A stretch of DNA of 64,000 nucleotides from Tupaia tana (GCA_026018925.1 JAKSZU010000002.1:56077837-56141836); one strand, 5' to 3'. Positions 1 to 11,197 are shown, counted from the first letter of the stretch. Numbers and translations are program-made. Notes: generated from the sequence alone by a model not told the origin.

Positions 1-479
1 TTTAAAAGAATTTAGTTCTTTTTCCACAAGACTCGAATTCCAACAACTAAAAAGGGAGGTCTTGCATATATTCCCCCCCCCCCAAAAAAAAAAATCCCAG
101 TAATATACACCTATAATTGGGAGAATTTGGGCACCAGAGAATACAACTCACCATTTACAACAAGCCAAATAGCTAAATTGATTTTAACATTGTGGAAGAA
201 AAATTGCACCTTTGGTGCTGAATTGCTTTCCTCTGAGCACTGAGCCAGATATTAATGTAGATTTGAAAGGAAACAAAAAGCATTCAAACTCTAATGTACT
301 TCAGGCATATAAATCGGAATACAGTCACTTTAAATTAAGTTGGATTTTTTGAAGCAAAACTACTCTTATTATTTTTGTATTACTGCTCTGACCCACAGTT
401 TATGCACCACATTACAATGTTCTAAGCTCTTCAGACACAAAAGAAATAGAAACCTCTATGTAGCTGGCTTTTTTTCCCC
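1..479. other. Unclassified AT-rich sequence
   Basis: I see no gene and no repeat that I can name. The only local oddity is an eleven-C run followed directly by eleven A at 73-94. Confidence 0.5.
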
Positions 480-1087
480 CCTTTTTATAAATTGCCAGGG
501 GGACATGTGTGCTTGCCAGAGAGGGGACAGAGAAAGAGACAGAGAGAATGAGAGAGAGAGAGAGAGTAAGAAAGCACTCCCCAGGACCAGCAACTTGCAT
601 AATGGCTATGTTGCTGAATTCCCATGTAGCCAACCGCGGTTCGAGTCCTGGACTCGGTGGCTTAAATTCACGTCGGGCACATGTGTGTGTGTGGCCAAGA
701 TCCCAAGAGGAGAATGGAGGAGAAGGGACTGTGGCGTGGCCATCTCCCCTGGGGGGTGACTTCTCACTTTCTATCTCTCTGTCTCTCTCTGTCTTTCTGG
801 CGAGTGCACGCACCCTATAGCAAAAACGTCTCCAAAAATAAAAAAAATAAAAAAAAAAAAAAAGAAAAGAAATGAAAAACAAAACAAAACAAAAAAAAAA
901 AAGAAAAAGAAAACACTCCTCAATTTGGTGTGGTCATACCAGAATCTCTTCATTTCTTCATCCTGTCATGATTTGGGGCAGGCATGCATATGCACCTGCT
1001 GTGTTTTTTAAGCTTCCCTTAGGGCTGGAATCCATTGGGTGGGTTGGCCATGTGAGATCTACTTCCCTTAAGCACTAGGCTATGGGT
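480..1087 (-). mobile_element. Old tRNA-SINE split by a younger SINE
   Basis: The 3' half lies at 480-582 (TGTGCTTGCCAGAGA, a GA-rich run, then GCACTCCCC). The tRNA-head half lies at 914-1087 (GCATGCATATGCACCTG, then GGTTGGCCATGTGAGAT, then GGGTCAGACCC). Both read as the minus-strand complement of the same SINE, heavily diverged. The gap is filled exactly by the plus-strand copy at 583-913. I infer one old element interrupted by a later insertion. Confidence 0.7.
583..913 (+). mobile_element. Full-length long-form tRNA-SINE
   Basis: The copy runs from AGGACCAGCAACTTGCATAA through an exact B box (GGTTCGAGTCC near 637-649), the CCCAAGAGGAGAATGGAGGAG body and CCCTATAGCAAAAACGTCTC to a long impure A tail. 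Near-identical flanks GAAAGCACTCC (570-580) and GAAAACACTCC (909-919) are its target-site duplication, inside the older minus-strand SINE. Confidence 0.88.
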
Positions 1088-1232
1088 CAGACCCATGCAA
1101 GAGATTTTTGTGGTAATGCTCACTCAAGCTAAAGTACGCACCCACTAGGACATCAACTCCTTTCTTAGGCTTCCTAAAGACATGTGAAGGAGAGACATTG
1201 TATGTCCCCACTTAATATATACCGAGTGTCTG
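1088..1232. other. Unclassified sequence
   Basis: No feature recognised. Confidence 0.4.
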
Positions 1233-1297
1233 CACTCTAAATGTGTATATATATATACACATATATATATTTGTATATTTATGTATATATATATTTT
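1233..1297. repeat. TA-rich microsatellite
   Basis: Alternating TA and CA steps with interruptions (GTGTATATATATATACAC and ATGTATATATATATTT). Confidence 0.85.
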
Positions 1298-1479
1298 TGA
1301 AACCATTCTGCTTCTGTTGTTAAAGAGTTTTAAATTTATACAAAATTATAAGACATATTTTGAACATTATCTTTAAAATTCAGTATTTTGAGATATTGAA
1401 AGTTGTTTGTAAACTGTCAAGAATTATGGAGTATGAGCTAAAATTTTTTGCTATGTAAAGTAAATGTTTGTGGAAAAAT

Positions 1480-1565
1480 GTAAAAAAAATAAAAATAAAA
1501 ATAAAATTAAAAAAAAAAAAAAAAAAAAAAAGAAAAATGGAAATAAAGTACCAGTATATTTGGTT

Positions 1566-1610
<45 letters not shown>
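1480..1610. repeat. Compound A-rich tract
   Basis: An (AAAAAT)-type tract with a long A run at 1480-1531 is followed after about 34 bases by an uninterrupted run of roughly 45 A ending at 1610. No recognisable retroelement body precedes it, so it could be the tail of an eroded element or a simple expansion. Confidence 0.8.
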
Positions 1611-1612
<2 letters not shown>

Positions 1613-2086
1613 CATGTGACATTCTACTCAAGAGTCCTTTCTGTAAGTCACTGCATTAAGGAAAAATTTACTGCCTATCAAACCTTTTAAACCTTTTGTA
1701 GAAAAATTAAAAATTCAAGATAAGGAAAAAAAAAAGGCTGGGTGGCAGGGAGATCATAATCTAATTACTTAGCAAAAAATACTGGCAGTGTGATGGTTCA
1801 TAGCTTTCTGAACCCGCTACTTTGTAGATAAACAGAAGTTTCTTTTAATTAAAAAATACAATACTAGTATGTTAATTCCATGTTTTTTTTCACTTCATAG
1901 CTTGTTCAGAGAGTATTTACAAATCATTTAACACAGCTACATGGTATTAATTCATGGTTAGCCCATTTCTTTTTTTCAAATCAACCGCAGTTCCTGAATA
2001 CTAACTTGTCTCCAATATTTGGTTATTTTAACATAAATTTTAAAAGATAGTTGCTACAGCCTTTGGAAAGTAACTCAATGTTTTTT
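1611..2086. other. Unclassified AT-rich sequence
   Basis: No gene or named repeat seen. Confidence 0.4.
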
Positions 2087-2106
2087 TAAAAAAATTGTTA
2101 TTTACT

Positions 2107-2349
2107 AGGACCAGCAGATGGCATAATGGTTATGTCACTGGACTCCCACGTGGCTGACCATGATTTGAGTCCTGGACCCAGCAGCTTAAAACTCACACCG
2201 GGTGCTTGTGCATGCGTGCCCAAAATCCCAATAGGAGAAGGGAGGAGAAGGGATTATGGCATGACCATCCCCCCAGGGGGTTATTTTTCGCTTTTTATCT
2301 TTCTGTTTCTTTGGTGAGTGCACACGCCCTATAGCAAAAATGTCTCTCT
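2107..2349 (+). mobile_element. Long-form tRNA-SINE with 19-20 bp duplication
   Basis: A complete copy from AGGACCAGCAGATGGCATAATGG to CCCTATAGCAAAAATGTCTC. The B box is mutated (ATTTGAGTCC). It is flanked by direct repeats TAAAAAAATTGTTATTTA at 2087 and 2350, a textbook L1-type A-rich target-site duplication that fixes the insertion exactly. Confidence 0.93.
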
Positions 2350-2462
2350 TAAAAAAATTGTTATTTATTATTATTATTTTTTTTAGAAAATGTTAAAAAT
2401 AACATTGTGGAGGCAGAAGTGTAAGTGTGGGTATGAGTAGGAGTGAGTGAGTATTAGATCTT

Positions 2463-2730
2463 CTTTCTTTTTTTTTTTTTTTGGAGAGGTTTTTGCTACA
2501 GGGTGCGTGTGCTCACCAGACAGAGAGAGAGAGACAGACAGAAAGCGAGAAATCACCCCCCAGGGGGGATGGCCACGCCGCAATCCCTTCTCCTCCATTC
2601 TCCTCTCGGGATCTTGGGCACGCACGCACACGCGCCTGGCGTGAGTTTAAGCCACCGGGTCCGGGACTTGAACCGCGGTCGACTATGTGGGAGTCCAGTG
2701 ACATAGCCATTACGCTAACTGCTGGTCCCC
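2463..2730 (-). mobile_element. Young long-form tRNA-SINE
   Basis: Read on the minus strand this copy has an intact A box (TTAGCGTAATGG), a near-intact B box (GGTTCAAGTCC), CpG-rich GCGTGTGCGTGCGTGCCC and an intact CCCCCCTGGGGGGTGATTTC. The flanks TAGATCTT at 2455-2462 and 2731-2738 are its duplication. Retained CpGs suggest a young insertion. Confidence 0.92.
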
Positions 2731-2738
2731 TAGATCTT

Positions 2739-3125
2739 ATTTCTGACACTATGTACCTTCTATATTCAGAAGTCCTGTACCAGGTCCAGCCTGGAGTCTA
2801 GATACCAGGGCTTCCTGCAGTCCCTGCCCTTTCTTCTCTCCTTCCTGGGATTCTTCACTGACCAGTCCACAGCTGTGTCCCTGGGGAAGAGCCTGGCTTG
2901 TGTAATGCCATAGGAAACATCCAGTTGTCATCAGATCCTCTGCTACTCTGCTTGACAACCTTGCTGCTGACAGTTCCCAGAATGTCTGATGAGCCCTTAT
3001 GGTCATGCGTAAACTGCTGAGATCCTTCGGAGCATCCCTGCGGGATCCATGCCCCCCTCTGAGGCTGACTTTTGAGGCTGTGCTTAAACATTCCATCATC
3101 CATGTAAACATCTATTCCTGTACCT
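2739..3125. other. Unclassified sequence
   Basis: This moderately GC-rich stretch carries minus-strand open frames of about 120 and 82 codons that overlap in different frames. Neither resembles a known domain and I see no exon signals, so I do not call a gene. Confidence 0.4.
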
Positions 3126-3136
3126 ATTACATGATT

Positions 3137-3375
3137 TTTTTAAAAAGTTTTTTTGCCATAGGGTGTGTTTGCTTGCCAAAGACAGAAAGAGAGAGAGACA
3201 GTGAGAGGGAAAGTGAGACATTATCCCCTAGGTGGGGATAATTCATATTCTTCTCAATTTTGGACATGCATGCACACATGCCTGGCATGATTTTCAAGCT
3301 GCTGGGTCCAGGACTTGAGCTGCAGTCGGCCACATAAGGGTCCAGTGCCTTAACCACCATACCACTTGTTCCCTG
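3137..3375 (-). mobile_element. Diverged long-form tRNA-SINE
   Basis: TTTTTGCCATAGGGTGTG, a GA-rich run, CCCCTAGGTGGGG, TTTTGGACATGCATG, CAGGACTTGAGCTGCAG and ACCATACCACTTGTTCCC follow the element order on the minus strand. Flanks TTACATGATTT and TTACACAATTT are a plausible but degraded duplication. Confidence 0.85.
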
Positions 3376-4029
3376 GCCTCCATTACACAATTTAGTGAGC
3401 CCTTTTCAGTATACTTTTTCTGGGACAGTATAATCTCTGCCTTTATGGAATGGGTAAAGTTTCAGAACTCTTGGGGAATTCTGAGCCAGGAGAGAAGGAA
3501 TTTATTACATCTAAAATAGCAGGAAAACCTCTGTAATTTGTTTTCAGAAGGTGGTACATTATGTTTAGTTTGGAAATATTACAGCATGTATATGTATCGG
3601 ATACCTTTAGGTCTATGTGTGTTCTTTTCATAATTTGTCCTTTTAAATTCAAGATTGGAAATAAATAACTTACTAAGGATGTTTAAACTTCCCTATAGTT
3701 AACATGTTACAAATATATGACCATAGGAAAACCAGCTGAGCCTCCGCTTCACCTACATTGCCTCCCTTTGAAGGAGTGTGTGTGTTAACAAGGTAAAGTG
3801 TGAAGCATAGAAGCCAAGAGCACAAGAATTACTCACGGGCCACAATGTTACCATTATTTGTACAAGACTGTAACACTTGATCCACTGAACTCTAATTCTG
3901 CAGTGATATTTATTTTTAGAAAATTAATCATTAAGTCAGTGAAAACAATGTTTTTCTTTTCCATATCAATGTCAAGTGTGTTTGTATGGCATTGTTTTGA
4001 CACCATCTAGATTCAAAACTCTAAATTAG
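3376..4029. other. Unclassified AT-rich sequence
   Basis: I recognise no gene or repeat here. Confidence 0.4.
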
Positions 4030-4053
4030 AAAAAAAAAAAAAAAAAAAAAAAA
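4030..4053. repeat. Poly-A run
   Basis: About 24 consecutive A directly upstream of a SINE target site; it may be an older tail that served as the insertion site. Confidence 0.8.
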
Positions 4054-4073
4054 CAGAAATCTTCTAGCCCAAG

Positions 4074-4362
4074 GGGCCAACAGGTGTTGTGTTAGTTAGG
4101 ACTGCTGAATCCCTCATGGCCAACTATGAGATTTGAATCCTGACCCAATAGCTTGAGAAAAACATAGGGTGTGTGTGTGTGTGTGTGTGTGCACGTGTGT
4201 GTGTGTGCCCCAATTCCCAAGAGCAGAATGGAGAAGCAGGGATTACAGTCTGGAGTATGGCCATGCCCCTGGGGACTGCTTTCTCATTTTCCTTCTTTCT
4301 ATCCACGTCTCTCCAGCAAGCACACACACCCTATAGCAAAACAAAACCCCCAAACCAAAAAA
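4074..4362 (+). mobile_element. Old tRNA-SINE with internal GT expansion
   Basis: GGGGCCAACAGGTGTTG starts the head, the B box is decayed (GATTTGAATCC), and the body has CCCCAATTCCCAAGAGCAGAATGG and CCCTATAGCAAAAC. A GT microsatellite (about 4169-4208) has grown from the GTGTGTGC module of the SINE. Flanks TTCTAGCCCAAG at 4062 and 4373 are its duplication. Confidence 0.87.
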
Positions 4363-4384
4363 CAGAAAAACTTTCTAGCCCAAG

Positions 4385-4859
4385 ACATTCATTATAGACA
4401 TGAGAAAACTGAGCTAGGGTTAAATGACCTGATGTTTGTTCACTTCTGAATTTGAATATTCAAAAGCAATTAAGAGTTTGATTAAAAAGTGAACAGGGCA
4501 GGGCTATACTCAAGAGAAAAAATTTTCAAACACTATCGAGAGAACGAAAATAAAAATTAATACTTGTTGTCCAATTCAATAAATCCATATTCTTTAACCT
4601 GATATTCAATGTCCATTTTGTTTCTAACAGGAGGACTCCTTTACAGATAGGTCAATTTTTGAAGATAATTTTGACATTTTACTACAGCGCATAGTACATT
4701 GTGCCATTCAGCCTGCTAACAACCATGGCTTGACCTTCGCATCTTGCTCAGAAACCCATCCCATTTACTCTAGAGGAGTGGGTTCTTTCTTGGCTATGGA
4801 TTTTGGCTCACTTGTACTCTGCAAGGAACATATATTTACTTGCAGGTACAAGACGTTAC
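4385..4859. other. Unclassified sequence
   Basis: No gene or named repeat seen. Confidence 0.4.
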
Positions 4860-5372
4860 TTATTGAATATCTCTAATCTGAAAATCTGATGCCTGAAATG
4901 CTCCAAAATCCAAAACTCTTTTTTTCTTTATGGTCATCTTTATTTCTCCAACATCTGAAAAAAATTTTTCTTAATTATTTTATACATGCAATCACTGTAC
5001 ATCACTACAGCTTGTAATATGAATTTGCCCAACTTGAATACAATTCACACAAGTCCAGTTGAAGGTATCATACACGCTATCAACATCTGAAACTTCTTGA
5101 GTGATGACACGATGCCACAAGTGGAAAATTTCACACCTGAGCTCATGTAATAATAGGTCATGGAAATATTACAACACAAAAATACTGTCTAAAATTACCT
5201 TCAGATTTTGTGTCTGTGGTATATATGAAACACAAATGAATTTCAAGTTCAGGCTTGAGTCTCATCTTTAAGATATCTCATTATGTATGTGTAAATATTT
5301 CAAAATCTAAGTGCTAATCCAAAAAAATCTGACACTTCTGGCCCCAAGCATTTTGGATTAAGTAATAATCAA
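4860..5372. mobile_element. Tigger-like (pogo) DNA transposon remnant
   Basis: The left end (ATCTGATGCCTGAAATGCTCCAAAATCC) and right end (CTAATCCAAAAAAATCTGAC, then CCCCAAGCATTTTGGATTAAG) are imperfect inverted complements. The interior (ACCTTCAGATTTTGTGT, GATATCTCATTATGTATGTG) matches my memory of a non-autonomous Tigger family common in mammals. The exact subfamily is uncertain. No transposase frame remains. Confidence 0.75.
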
Positions 5373-6120
5373 CTGATTATCTCAAAAAAGTCACCCCCTC
5401 ATAAGATTTTACAATCCTATGATCTTCTAGAATGTTCCTGGAAGAATTTATTGCTGTTCTCTGTATTCCGTTCTAACCATTATGTAAGAATACTGGCTGA
5501 CTTCATTATCTTTACCATGCTCACCTTCACTTATATTCACCTGACTGAGGTCAAAGCTGGCAATTTCCTTAACAGTTCCTTCCACCAAGAAGTATCCTGC
5601 CACACAGGGCTTCTTCCTTTGGTTTCAGGTTTCCCTAGATTTGGTGTATTCTATTGCCAGCCTTGACTTTTTGTTTAAGCTCTTGCAGTGGTTAACTTAG
5701 CCACTGTGGCTCTGAAACTTCAGATCCCTGTCCTTCCTGATTTTGTACAACTAGAAGCCTGACCACTTTTTACAATCCCCAATGGTTAGAACTGCTCCCA
5801 AATGGAAAAAAAATGAGAAACCCAGAAAGCCAGGTTACACCCCAGAAGTACACAGGCCAGACTGAAACTCCTGCAGCTGGGTGATCAAGTTCTTTCATCT
5901 CTCTCAGTCTGTAACTTTTTATTCTACCATGTTTCATCCAATCATACCTACGCTTTGGCACTCACTCACATATAATGACTAAAATAATGCATGATGGTTT
6001 TTAGTTTGTTGTTATTTTTGCTTGTGGCTGACAGTTAGGTGAATGAGTTTTGAAAATATTCTAGCTTATACTCTTCCACTACTATGGTTCTGTTTCTGTT
6101 TTGGTAAGCAATTTTGTCTA
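5373..6120. other. Unclassified sequence
   Basis: No named repeat. Short open frames (60-71 codons) on both strands have no recognisable domain. Confidence 0.4.
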
Positions 6121-6126
6121 AGACCA

Positions 6127-6128
<2 letters not shown>

Positions 6129-6178
<50 letters not shown>

Positions 6179-6412
6179 GGCCATAGGACACATGCTTGCT
6201 GGAGAAAGACAGAGACAGAACAAGACAAAATGAGAAATCACTCTCTAAGGGGATGACCATGTTCCAATCCGTTCTCCATTCTCCTCTTGGGATATTGGGC
6301 ATGAATGCACATGTGCCTGATGTGATTTTCAAACTGCCAGATTCAGGGACTTGAACTGCAGTCAGCCACGTAGGGAGTCCAACACCTTAACCACTATGCC
6401 ACCTGCTGGCCC
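6129..6412 (-). mobile_element. Long-form tRNA-SINE with 40-base tail
   Basis: A run of about 40 T is the complement of the A tail. TTTTGGCCATAGGACACATG, ATCACTCTCTAAGGGGATG, TCCTCTTGGGATATTGGGC and ACCACTATGCCACCTGCTGG follow. Flanks AGACCAGC (6121-6128) and AGATCAGC (6413-6420) are the likely duplication. Confidence 0.9.
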
Positions 6413-6420
6413 AGATCAGC

Positions 6421-7137
6421 TGTTTTATCTATTTATCTTTTTGGTAATAGGACCAGCTAATGAAAATTAAGCCCCAATAAAGGAGAAAAAAAACACACAA
6501 AGAATTTAACTTTATTATCCTTCTTTCCTGGTACATTTGAGACAATGTAACTGAAATCTCTCTTTTAGAAGATAAAGGGAACATATTAACAATCAGCTAC
6601 TGATTTTCAGATTTACATTGTTTTGGGCCATTGGATGTATTTCTTTCTACTAAATTGCTTGATGCTAGTAAAGAAAATATTCTATAAAAGTAAGATATAA
6701 TATTTCAAAGCTTGGCCATGGGATAAGTCTAGTCGTGTGACATAAGCAATTTGCTGGGGTTACTACCTTTCCTAGAAATTTCTTAAGAGAGGCAGCCAGG
6801 ATATTAAACTCAATTAGACTGGCATTAAACTCAGTCTGAGGAAAGCAAATGAAATGTAATTAATTTTTTTTCTGGAAGATATGATATCCCATTGAAATAT
6901 GTGTAATGAAATATCATCAATAAATTCACTGATTTTATTTTCCTCTTTTAAAATACAGGACACTTTAAAAGAATGCACTATTTTAGATTTCTAGCAGCCC
7001 ATATCAAGAACATTAAAATATATCCCTTTGACAGGGACAAAAATATATAATTCAGAAACTATTATTTTTTCAGTTAGAAATTCCTTACCAATGCCTGTTG
7101 GGTCACATATTGGTTTAGAATATACATTTTGCATATT
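6421..7137. other. Unclassified AT-rich sequence
   Basis: I see no gene and no named repeat. Confidence 0.4.
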
Positions 7138-7152
7138 CCAAAGGTTCTTTAA

Positions 7153-7338
7153 AGAATTATTTATTCAATTTTATTTATTCATTAATTTTTTTCTTTTTTT
7201 TAATTTGACCAGAGAGAGACACACACACATAGAAAAAGGGAAAGTGAGAAAGCAAGCCACCAGGCCCGGGACTCTAACTGTGGTCGGCCACATGGGAGTG
7301 TCCAGTTCCCTAACCCCCATGCCACTTGCTGGTCCCTC
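7153..7338 (-). mobile_element. Short-form tRNA-SINE
   Basis: The tRNA-like head (CCTAACCCCCATGCCACTTGCTGGTCCC at the right end) joins directly to GTGAGAAAGCAAGCCACCAGG and a TTTAATTTGACCAGAGAGAG tail side. The middle module (CCCAAGATCCC to CCCCCCTGGGG) is absent. Flanks CCAAAGGTTCTTTAAA (7138) and CCAAAGGTCCTTTAAA (7339) are a clean duplication. Confidence 0.92.
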
Positions 7339-7353
7339 CCAAAGGTCCTTTAA

Positions 7354-8444
7354 AAGTATTTGCATATTCTGAGAAAATTAGTTATAAACTGTAGGGCAAC
7401 ATATCAAACATGGCGTTAAACATATGCAACTTGATTCAGGCTCAGCCAAAGAACTACTGAATTCTAGAAAACCAGTTTGCTAAATTTTTACCTTTTCACG
7501 AAGGTTGTTAAATTTTCAGCAAGATGAAAAGGCATCCTATTTCTGGCATTAGCTACATCAAAGGCAATTCTTAAGAAACTGATAGTTAGGTAGGATTTCA
7601 TTCCAATTACAGAGCCTTATATCACATATTCCTGTTAAAGGCACTAACACAATAAATGGCCTAACTGGGACCCTAAACTGAACTCCTCCTGATTAATCGA
7701 TTCCCATGGTACAGGGATAGTACTCAGTTGATGCAAAGCTTAAATCACAGCACAGCCTCTCGACTATATCAATTCGATGATTACCTGACGAGCTTTTCCT
7801 GCTGACTCTGTCAACACGTGATAGCCTACTTGGCATTGTTTGACTCTGTGCTAAAATACAGAAATAGGCAAATTACCCAGGCTCTCTTTTGAAGTCAAAT
7901 ACAAGCAGCCTGAAAGCTGACAGGTGCTATTACAAGGAACTAGAAAATAAAACCCTCAGAGACCTCTCAGAAAAATACCTATAGGAGGCCATTAAAATAA
8001 CAAAGCTTCGGAGGTAAAAGTCTATCTAAGAAGTTTTAATCAAAGAGCAGCAGGAATCTTATATTCTTGTTCTTCATCATGATTAATATCATCAGTTCCT
8101 TCGGGCACTCAGTAAGAAACATTTCAAACCTATTCTCTGGATAGACCAAGAAAAAAAGTGCCACATGTGCATTCTACACAAGCAAGATATTTAGTGCTAC
8201 GATAAATTGATTTTGTGTGGGGGAGATTCCTTTAAAAAGGGGTAAAATTAAAAATGAAAGCTTTATAAGTTTTCATAGCAAGTCACATAAGTAATCATTC
8301 AAGCCAGCTCTAGACAAATTCATACAAAAAGTACAACTGGACTCCTTTTTCCCAACTACTTGCCTTGAGGTATCCTTTCGCTCCTGTCTCCTGTATAATT
8401 TCTTACTGGAAGAGAATATGGTAAGAAGTACTACACTGGGCTGG
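7354..8444. other. 1.1 kb without recognised repeat
   Basis: No repeat family that I can name and no convincing coding frame. Confidence 0.4.
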
Positions 8445-8445
8445 G

Positions 8446-8563
8446 GAGGGTCTTCAAAAGACTATAGAAAATGCATATTTTGAGAAAACTGAATTTCAAT
8501 GCTGTTTTACACCAAAATAAACTTGTGTTTTAATTCTAGTTTTTCATGAATTGTTTGAAGTCA
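8446..8563. mobile_element. MITE-A copy 1
   Basis: Ends GGTCTTCAAAAGACTATAGAAAATG and CATGAATTGTTTGAAGTCA are imperfect inverted repeats. The core holds TTACACCAAAATAAACTTGTG and TTTTAATTC. The size of about 115 bp, the palindromic shape and the absence of a coding region fit a non-autonomous Tc1/mariner-type element. That class assignment is an inference. Confidence 0.78.
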
Positions 8564-8692
8564 CTTGATATAATAATAAAAAGCACTGCCTATATAGATA
8601 AGCAGATTTGGGATTAGAAAACTGACTCACTTAGCATAACGTCCTCAAAATTCATTCATGTAGAGGTGTCAGAATCTCCTTCCTTCCTTCTT

Positions 8693-8873
8693 GGTTACTT
8701 GGTGTATAACTTTGGAGAAGTTACTTAAGCATTTTTGGGCTGACTTTATTTATCTGTAATATAGAGGTGATAGCATCAACCTCAAAAGATTACTTAGTGA
8801 ACTAAAGCATGTAATGTATATAGGAGTCCAGCACAGGGCCTGGACTGTGGTATAGAGACAATAAATGATGGTC
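8693..8873 (+). repeat. MIR fragment
   Basis: CTTTGGAGAAGTTACTTAAGC, the ATTTATCTGTAATATAGAGG segment and AGTCCAGCACAGGGCCTGGA follow the conserved MIR core and 3' order (GGGCAAGTTACTTAA, CATCTGTAAAATGG, GTGCCTGGCACA). Confidence 0.75.
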
Positions 8874-8963
8874 TTTTGTTTCTATAAATTGATTCTTCCT
8901 GGGAGAACTTGCTGTAACTGCAACCCATCATTAGGGTACTGCCATTTTAAAAGTGGTTTCTAG

Positions 8964-9228
8964 GGACAAGCAGATGGCATAATGTTTATGTCACTGGATT
9001 CCTGAAGTCAACCATGGTTTGAGTCCTGGACCTGGTGGCTTAAACTCACACTGGGCGTGTGTATGTGAGTGCCCAAAATCCCAAGAGGAGAATGGAGGAG
9101 AAGGTGGTGTGGCCATCCTCCTTGGGGGATGATTTCTTGCTTTCTACCTGTCTTTCTCTCTCTCTGACTCTTTCTGTCTCTCTGGCGAGCGCATGTGTCC
9201 TATAAAAAAATCTCTCTCTTAAAAAATA
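8964..9228 (+). mobile_element. Long-form tRNA-SINE
   Basis: The copy runs GGACAAGCAGATGGCATAATG to TCCTATAAAAAAATCTCTCTC. A few bases of the usual GGGATTGCGGTG step are deleted near 9104. Flanks AAAAGTGGTTTCTAG (8949-8963) and AAAAGTGGTTTCCAG (9229-9243) are a 15 bp duplication with one mismatch. Confidence 0.93.
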
Positions 9229-9360
9229 AAAAGTGGTTTCCAGATTGCAAAACTACTATGTCTCAAAGATTCATTTTGGGTATTTCAGGCACCCTGATAG
9301 ACTGCTGGATTTTTGTCATGGAAGCCTTCCTTGTGTCTCTTGAGTGAATATATAGGAAAC

Positions 9361-9520
9361 TGTGAGCATTAGACCTGGATAGGAAAAATTAGGTTCATAT
9401 ATTTCTGCTACCTTCCAGTTGTGTGGCTTTGGGCACATTGCTATTGAGTCCTTCGTGGTCTAGGTTGTCTCATAGATAGGTGGGAATAATGCTATATCCC
9501 AGGATTATTAAGATATATGA
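9361..9520 (+). repeat. MIR fragment
   Basis: TTCCAGTTGTGTGGCTTTGGGCACATTGC, TCTCATAGATAGGTGGGAATAATG and TATCCCAGGATTATTAAG match the MIR core order. Confidence 0.7.
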
Positions 9521-9811
9521 CACAAGGAATGAAAATGAGCATTATTAGTGGCCAGATATATACCACAGTAAATTATTAGCAGGATCCATTTATCACCTTG
9601 GTTGTCAAGGGCCATGCCCCAAGGGTGATAGAAATTTCTTCCCATTGAGAAACAAACCATAGTCTAATTGGTCAATGATAAGTGAGAGAAAGTGAGAAAA
9701 CATGCATACATGTACATACAATGAAAATAATTTTAATTCTAAATTTGAGTATTCCAGCATTCCCTTGACTGGCAGTTTGAGAGCTATCAAAATTCTCTGG
9801 GGAAGATAACT

Positions 9812-10216
9812 CTAATTGTCCCCCCTCATCCATGGGGGATTCATTTCAAAACTCCCCCTGGATGCCTGAAACCATGGCTAGTACTAAATTCTGTGCATGC
9901 TCTATGTTTTCTATACATATATACTTATGGTAAAGTTTAGTTTAAAAATTAAGCCTGTAAGATATCAATAGCAATAATTCCCACTGGATGCCTGAAACCA
10001 TGGCTAGTGCTAAATTCTGTGTATGCTCTACGTTTCCTATACGTCCATACATATGATAAAATTTAATTTACAGATTAGGCCAGCAAGATATCAGTAGCAA
10101 TACTCAATAATAAAATAGAATAATTACAACAACATTCTGAAAGAAAAGTTATGTGATTGTACTCTACTATGGGCAACCGAAATTGCAGAAAGAAGGGTGA
10201 CTGCTGTACAGATGTA
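9812..10216. mobile_element. Tigger-like element with internal duplication
   Basis: The left end (GTCCCCCCTCATCCATGGGG, then TGGATGCCTGAAACCATGG) and right end (CCGAAATTGCAGAAAGAAGG, then GTGACTGCTGTACAG) match my memory of non-autonomous Tigger1-type copies. The stretch 9858-9983 is repeated in tandem at 9984-10109 with about 126-bp spacing; family copies that I recall carry this segment once. Confidence 0.78.
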
Positions 10217-10249
10217 AGCAAGAACAATGGGTGACTCTCCAAGAAGCTA

Positions 10250-10706
10250 AGCCTAGAAGCTAAGTGTACAAGGGTCCATCAGTGGATGAATGAATACACA
10301 ATTTGTGGAATATCCATACCATGGAATATATAGAGCTTTAAAAAGAAAGGAGAGTCTGACACATCCTCCAACATGAATGAATATCGAGGACCTTAAAGCA
10401 AGAGAGTCAGTCTCAAAAAAACAAATGTCTATTATAGACCCCCAGAATCATCAAATTCATACAGACAAAAAGTTGAAGGTGGTTGTCAGAGGGTGGAGGA
10501 AGGGAAAAATGGGAAGTTAGTGTTTAATGGGTAGAATTTCAATTGGGGAAGATAAAAACATTCTGGAATTAGATGCTGGTGAAAGCTGCACAATAATGTG
10601 AATGTACTTGATACCACGGAACTATATGCATAAAAATGGTGAAAATGGTAAATTTTATGTTATGTAAATTTTGCCACAATAAAAGCAAAACAACCACAAC
10701 AAAAAT
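10250..10706 (+). mobile_element. L1 3' end
   Basis: GGTCCATCAGTGGATGAATG, TATCCATACCATGGAATATA, CATTCTGGAATTAGATGCTGG, GAATGTACTTGATACCACGGAACT and ATTTTGCCACAATAAAAGC follow the L1 ORF2-end and 3'-UTR order, ending in an A-rich tail. It is heavily 5'-truncated, as most L1 copies are. Confidence 0.88.
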
Positions 10707-11046
10707 TCAGGCACAAATAATGCTTACTATATAACTCAGTCTATGGAAAGTTTGAGAAGAGAGGAACTTAATCACTTGGCAGAATGCTTTCAGATTCAAT
10801 GATAATGAGGATGAGCCTCATGCAATCAGTTGAAGACGTTAAGAGAAAAGACTGAGGTTCCCCCAAAGAGAAAAGAATTCTGTTACCAGATTGCTTTTGG
10901 ACTCAAGACTATAACATCAACGCTTGATGGAATTTTCCACCTGCTGGCTCAGCCTGAAGACTTCAGACTTGACAGTTCCTATCTCTAGGAGCAAATTCCC
11001 AAAAACAAATCTCTCACTTTCTCTCTCTTTCTCTCCATATACATAC

Positions 11047-11172
11047 ACATTAACTTCAAAAAGTTAATGGAAAATGTATACCATGAAAAATTATGCATGA
11101 ATTTCAAGTTTTTTTGCACCAAAATATACTTGTACTTTAATTCCATATTTCCACATGCTTTTCAAAGTATTC
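11047..11172. mobile_element. MITE-A copy 2
   Basis: TTAACTTCAAAAAGTTAATGG opens the element and CACATGCTTTTCAAAGTATTC closes it. The core GCACCAAAATATACTTGTAC and TTTAATTCCATATTT is shared with the other copies. Confidence 0.8.
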
Positions 11173-11175
11173 TCA

Positions 11176-11197
11176 TGTGTGTATGCGTGTGTGTGTG

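Noticed and set aside
340-882. Overlapping frames of 139, 156 and 103 codons
   Set aside because: All are translations of SINE sequence with arginine, glutamate and serine-rich low complexity from GA/CT runs.
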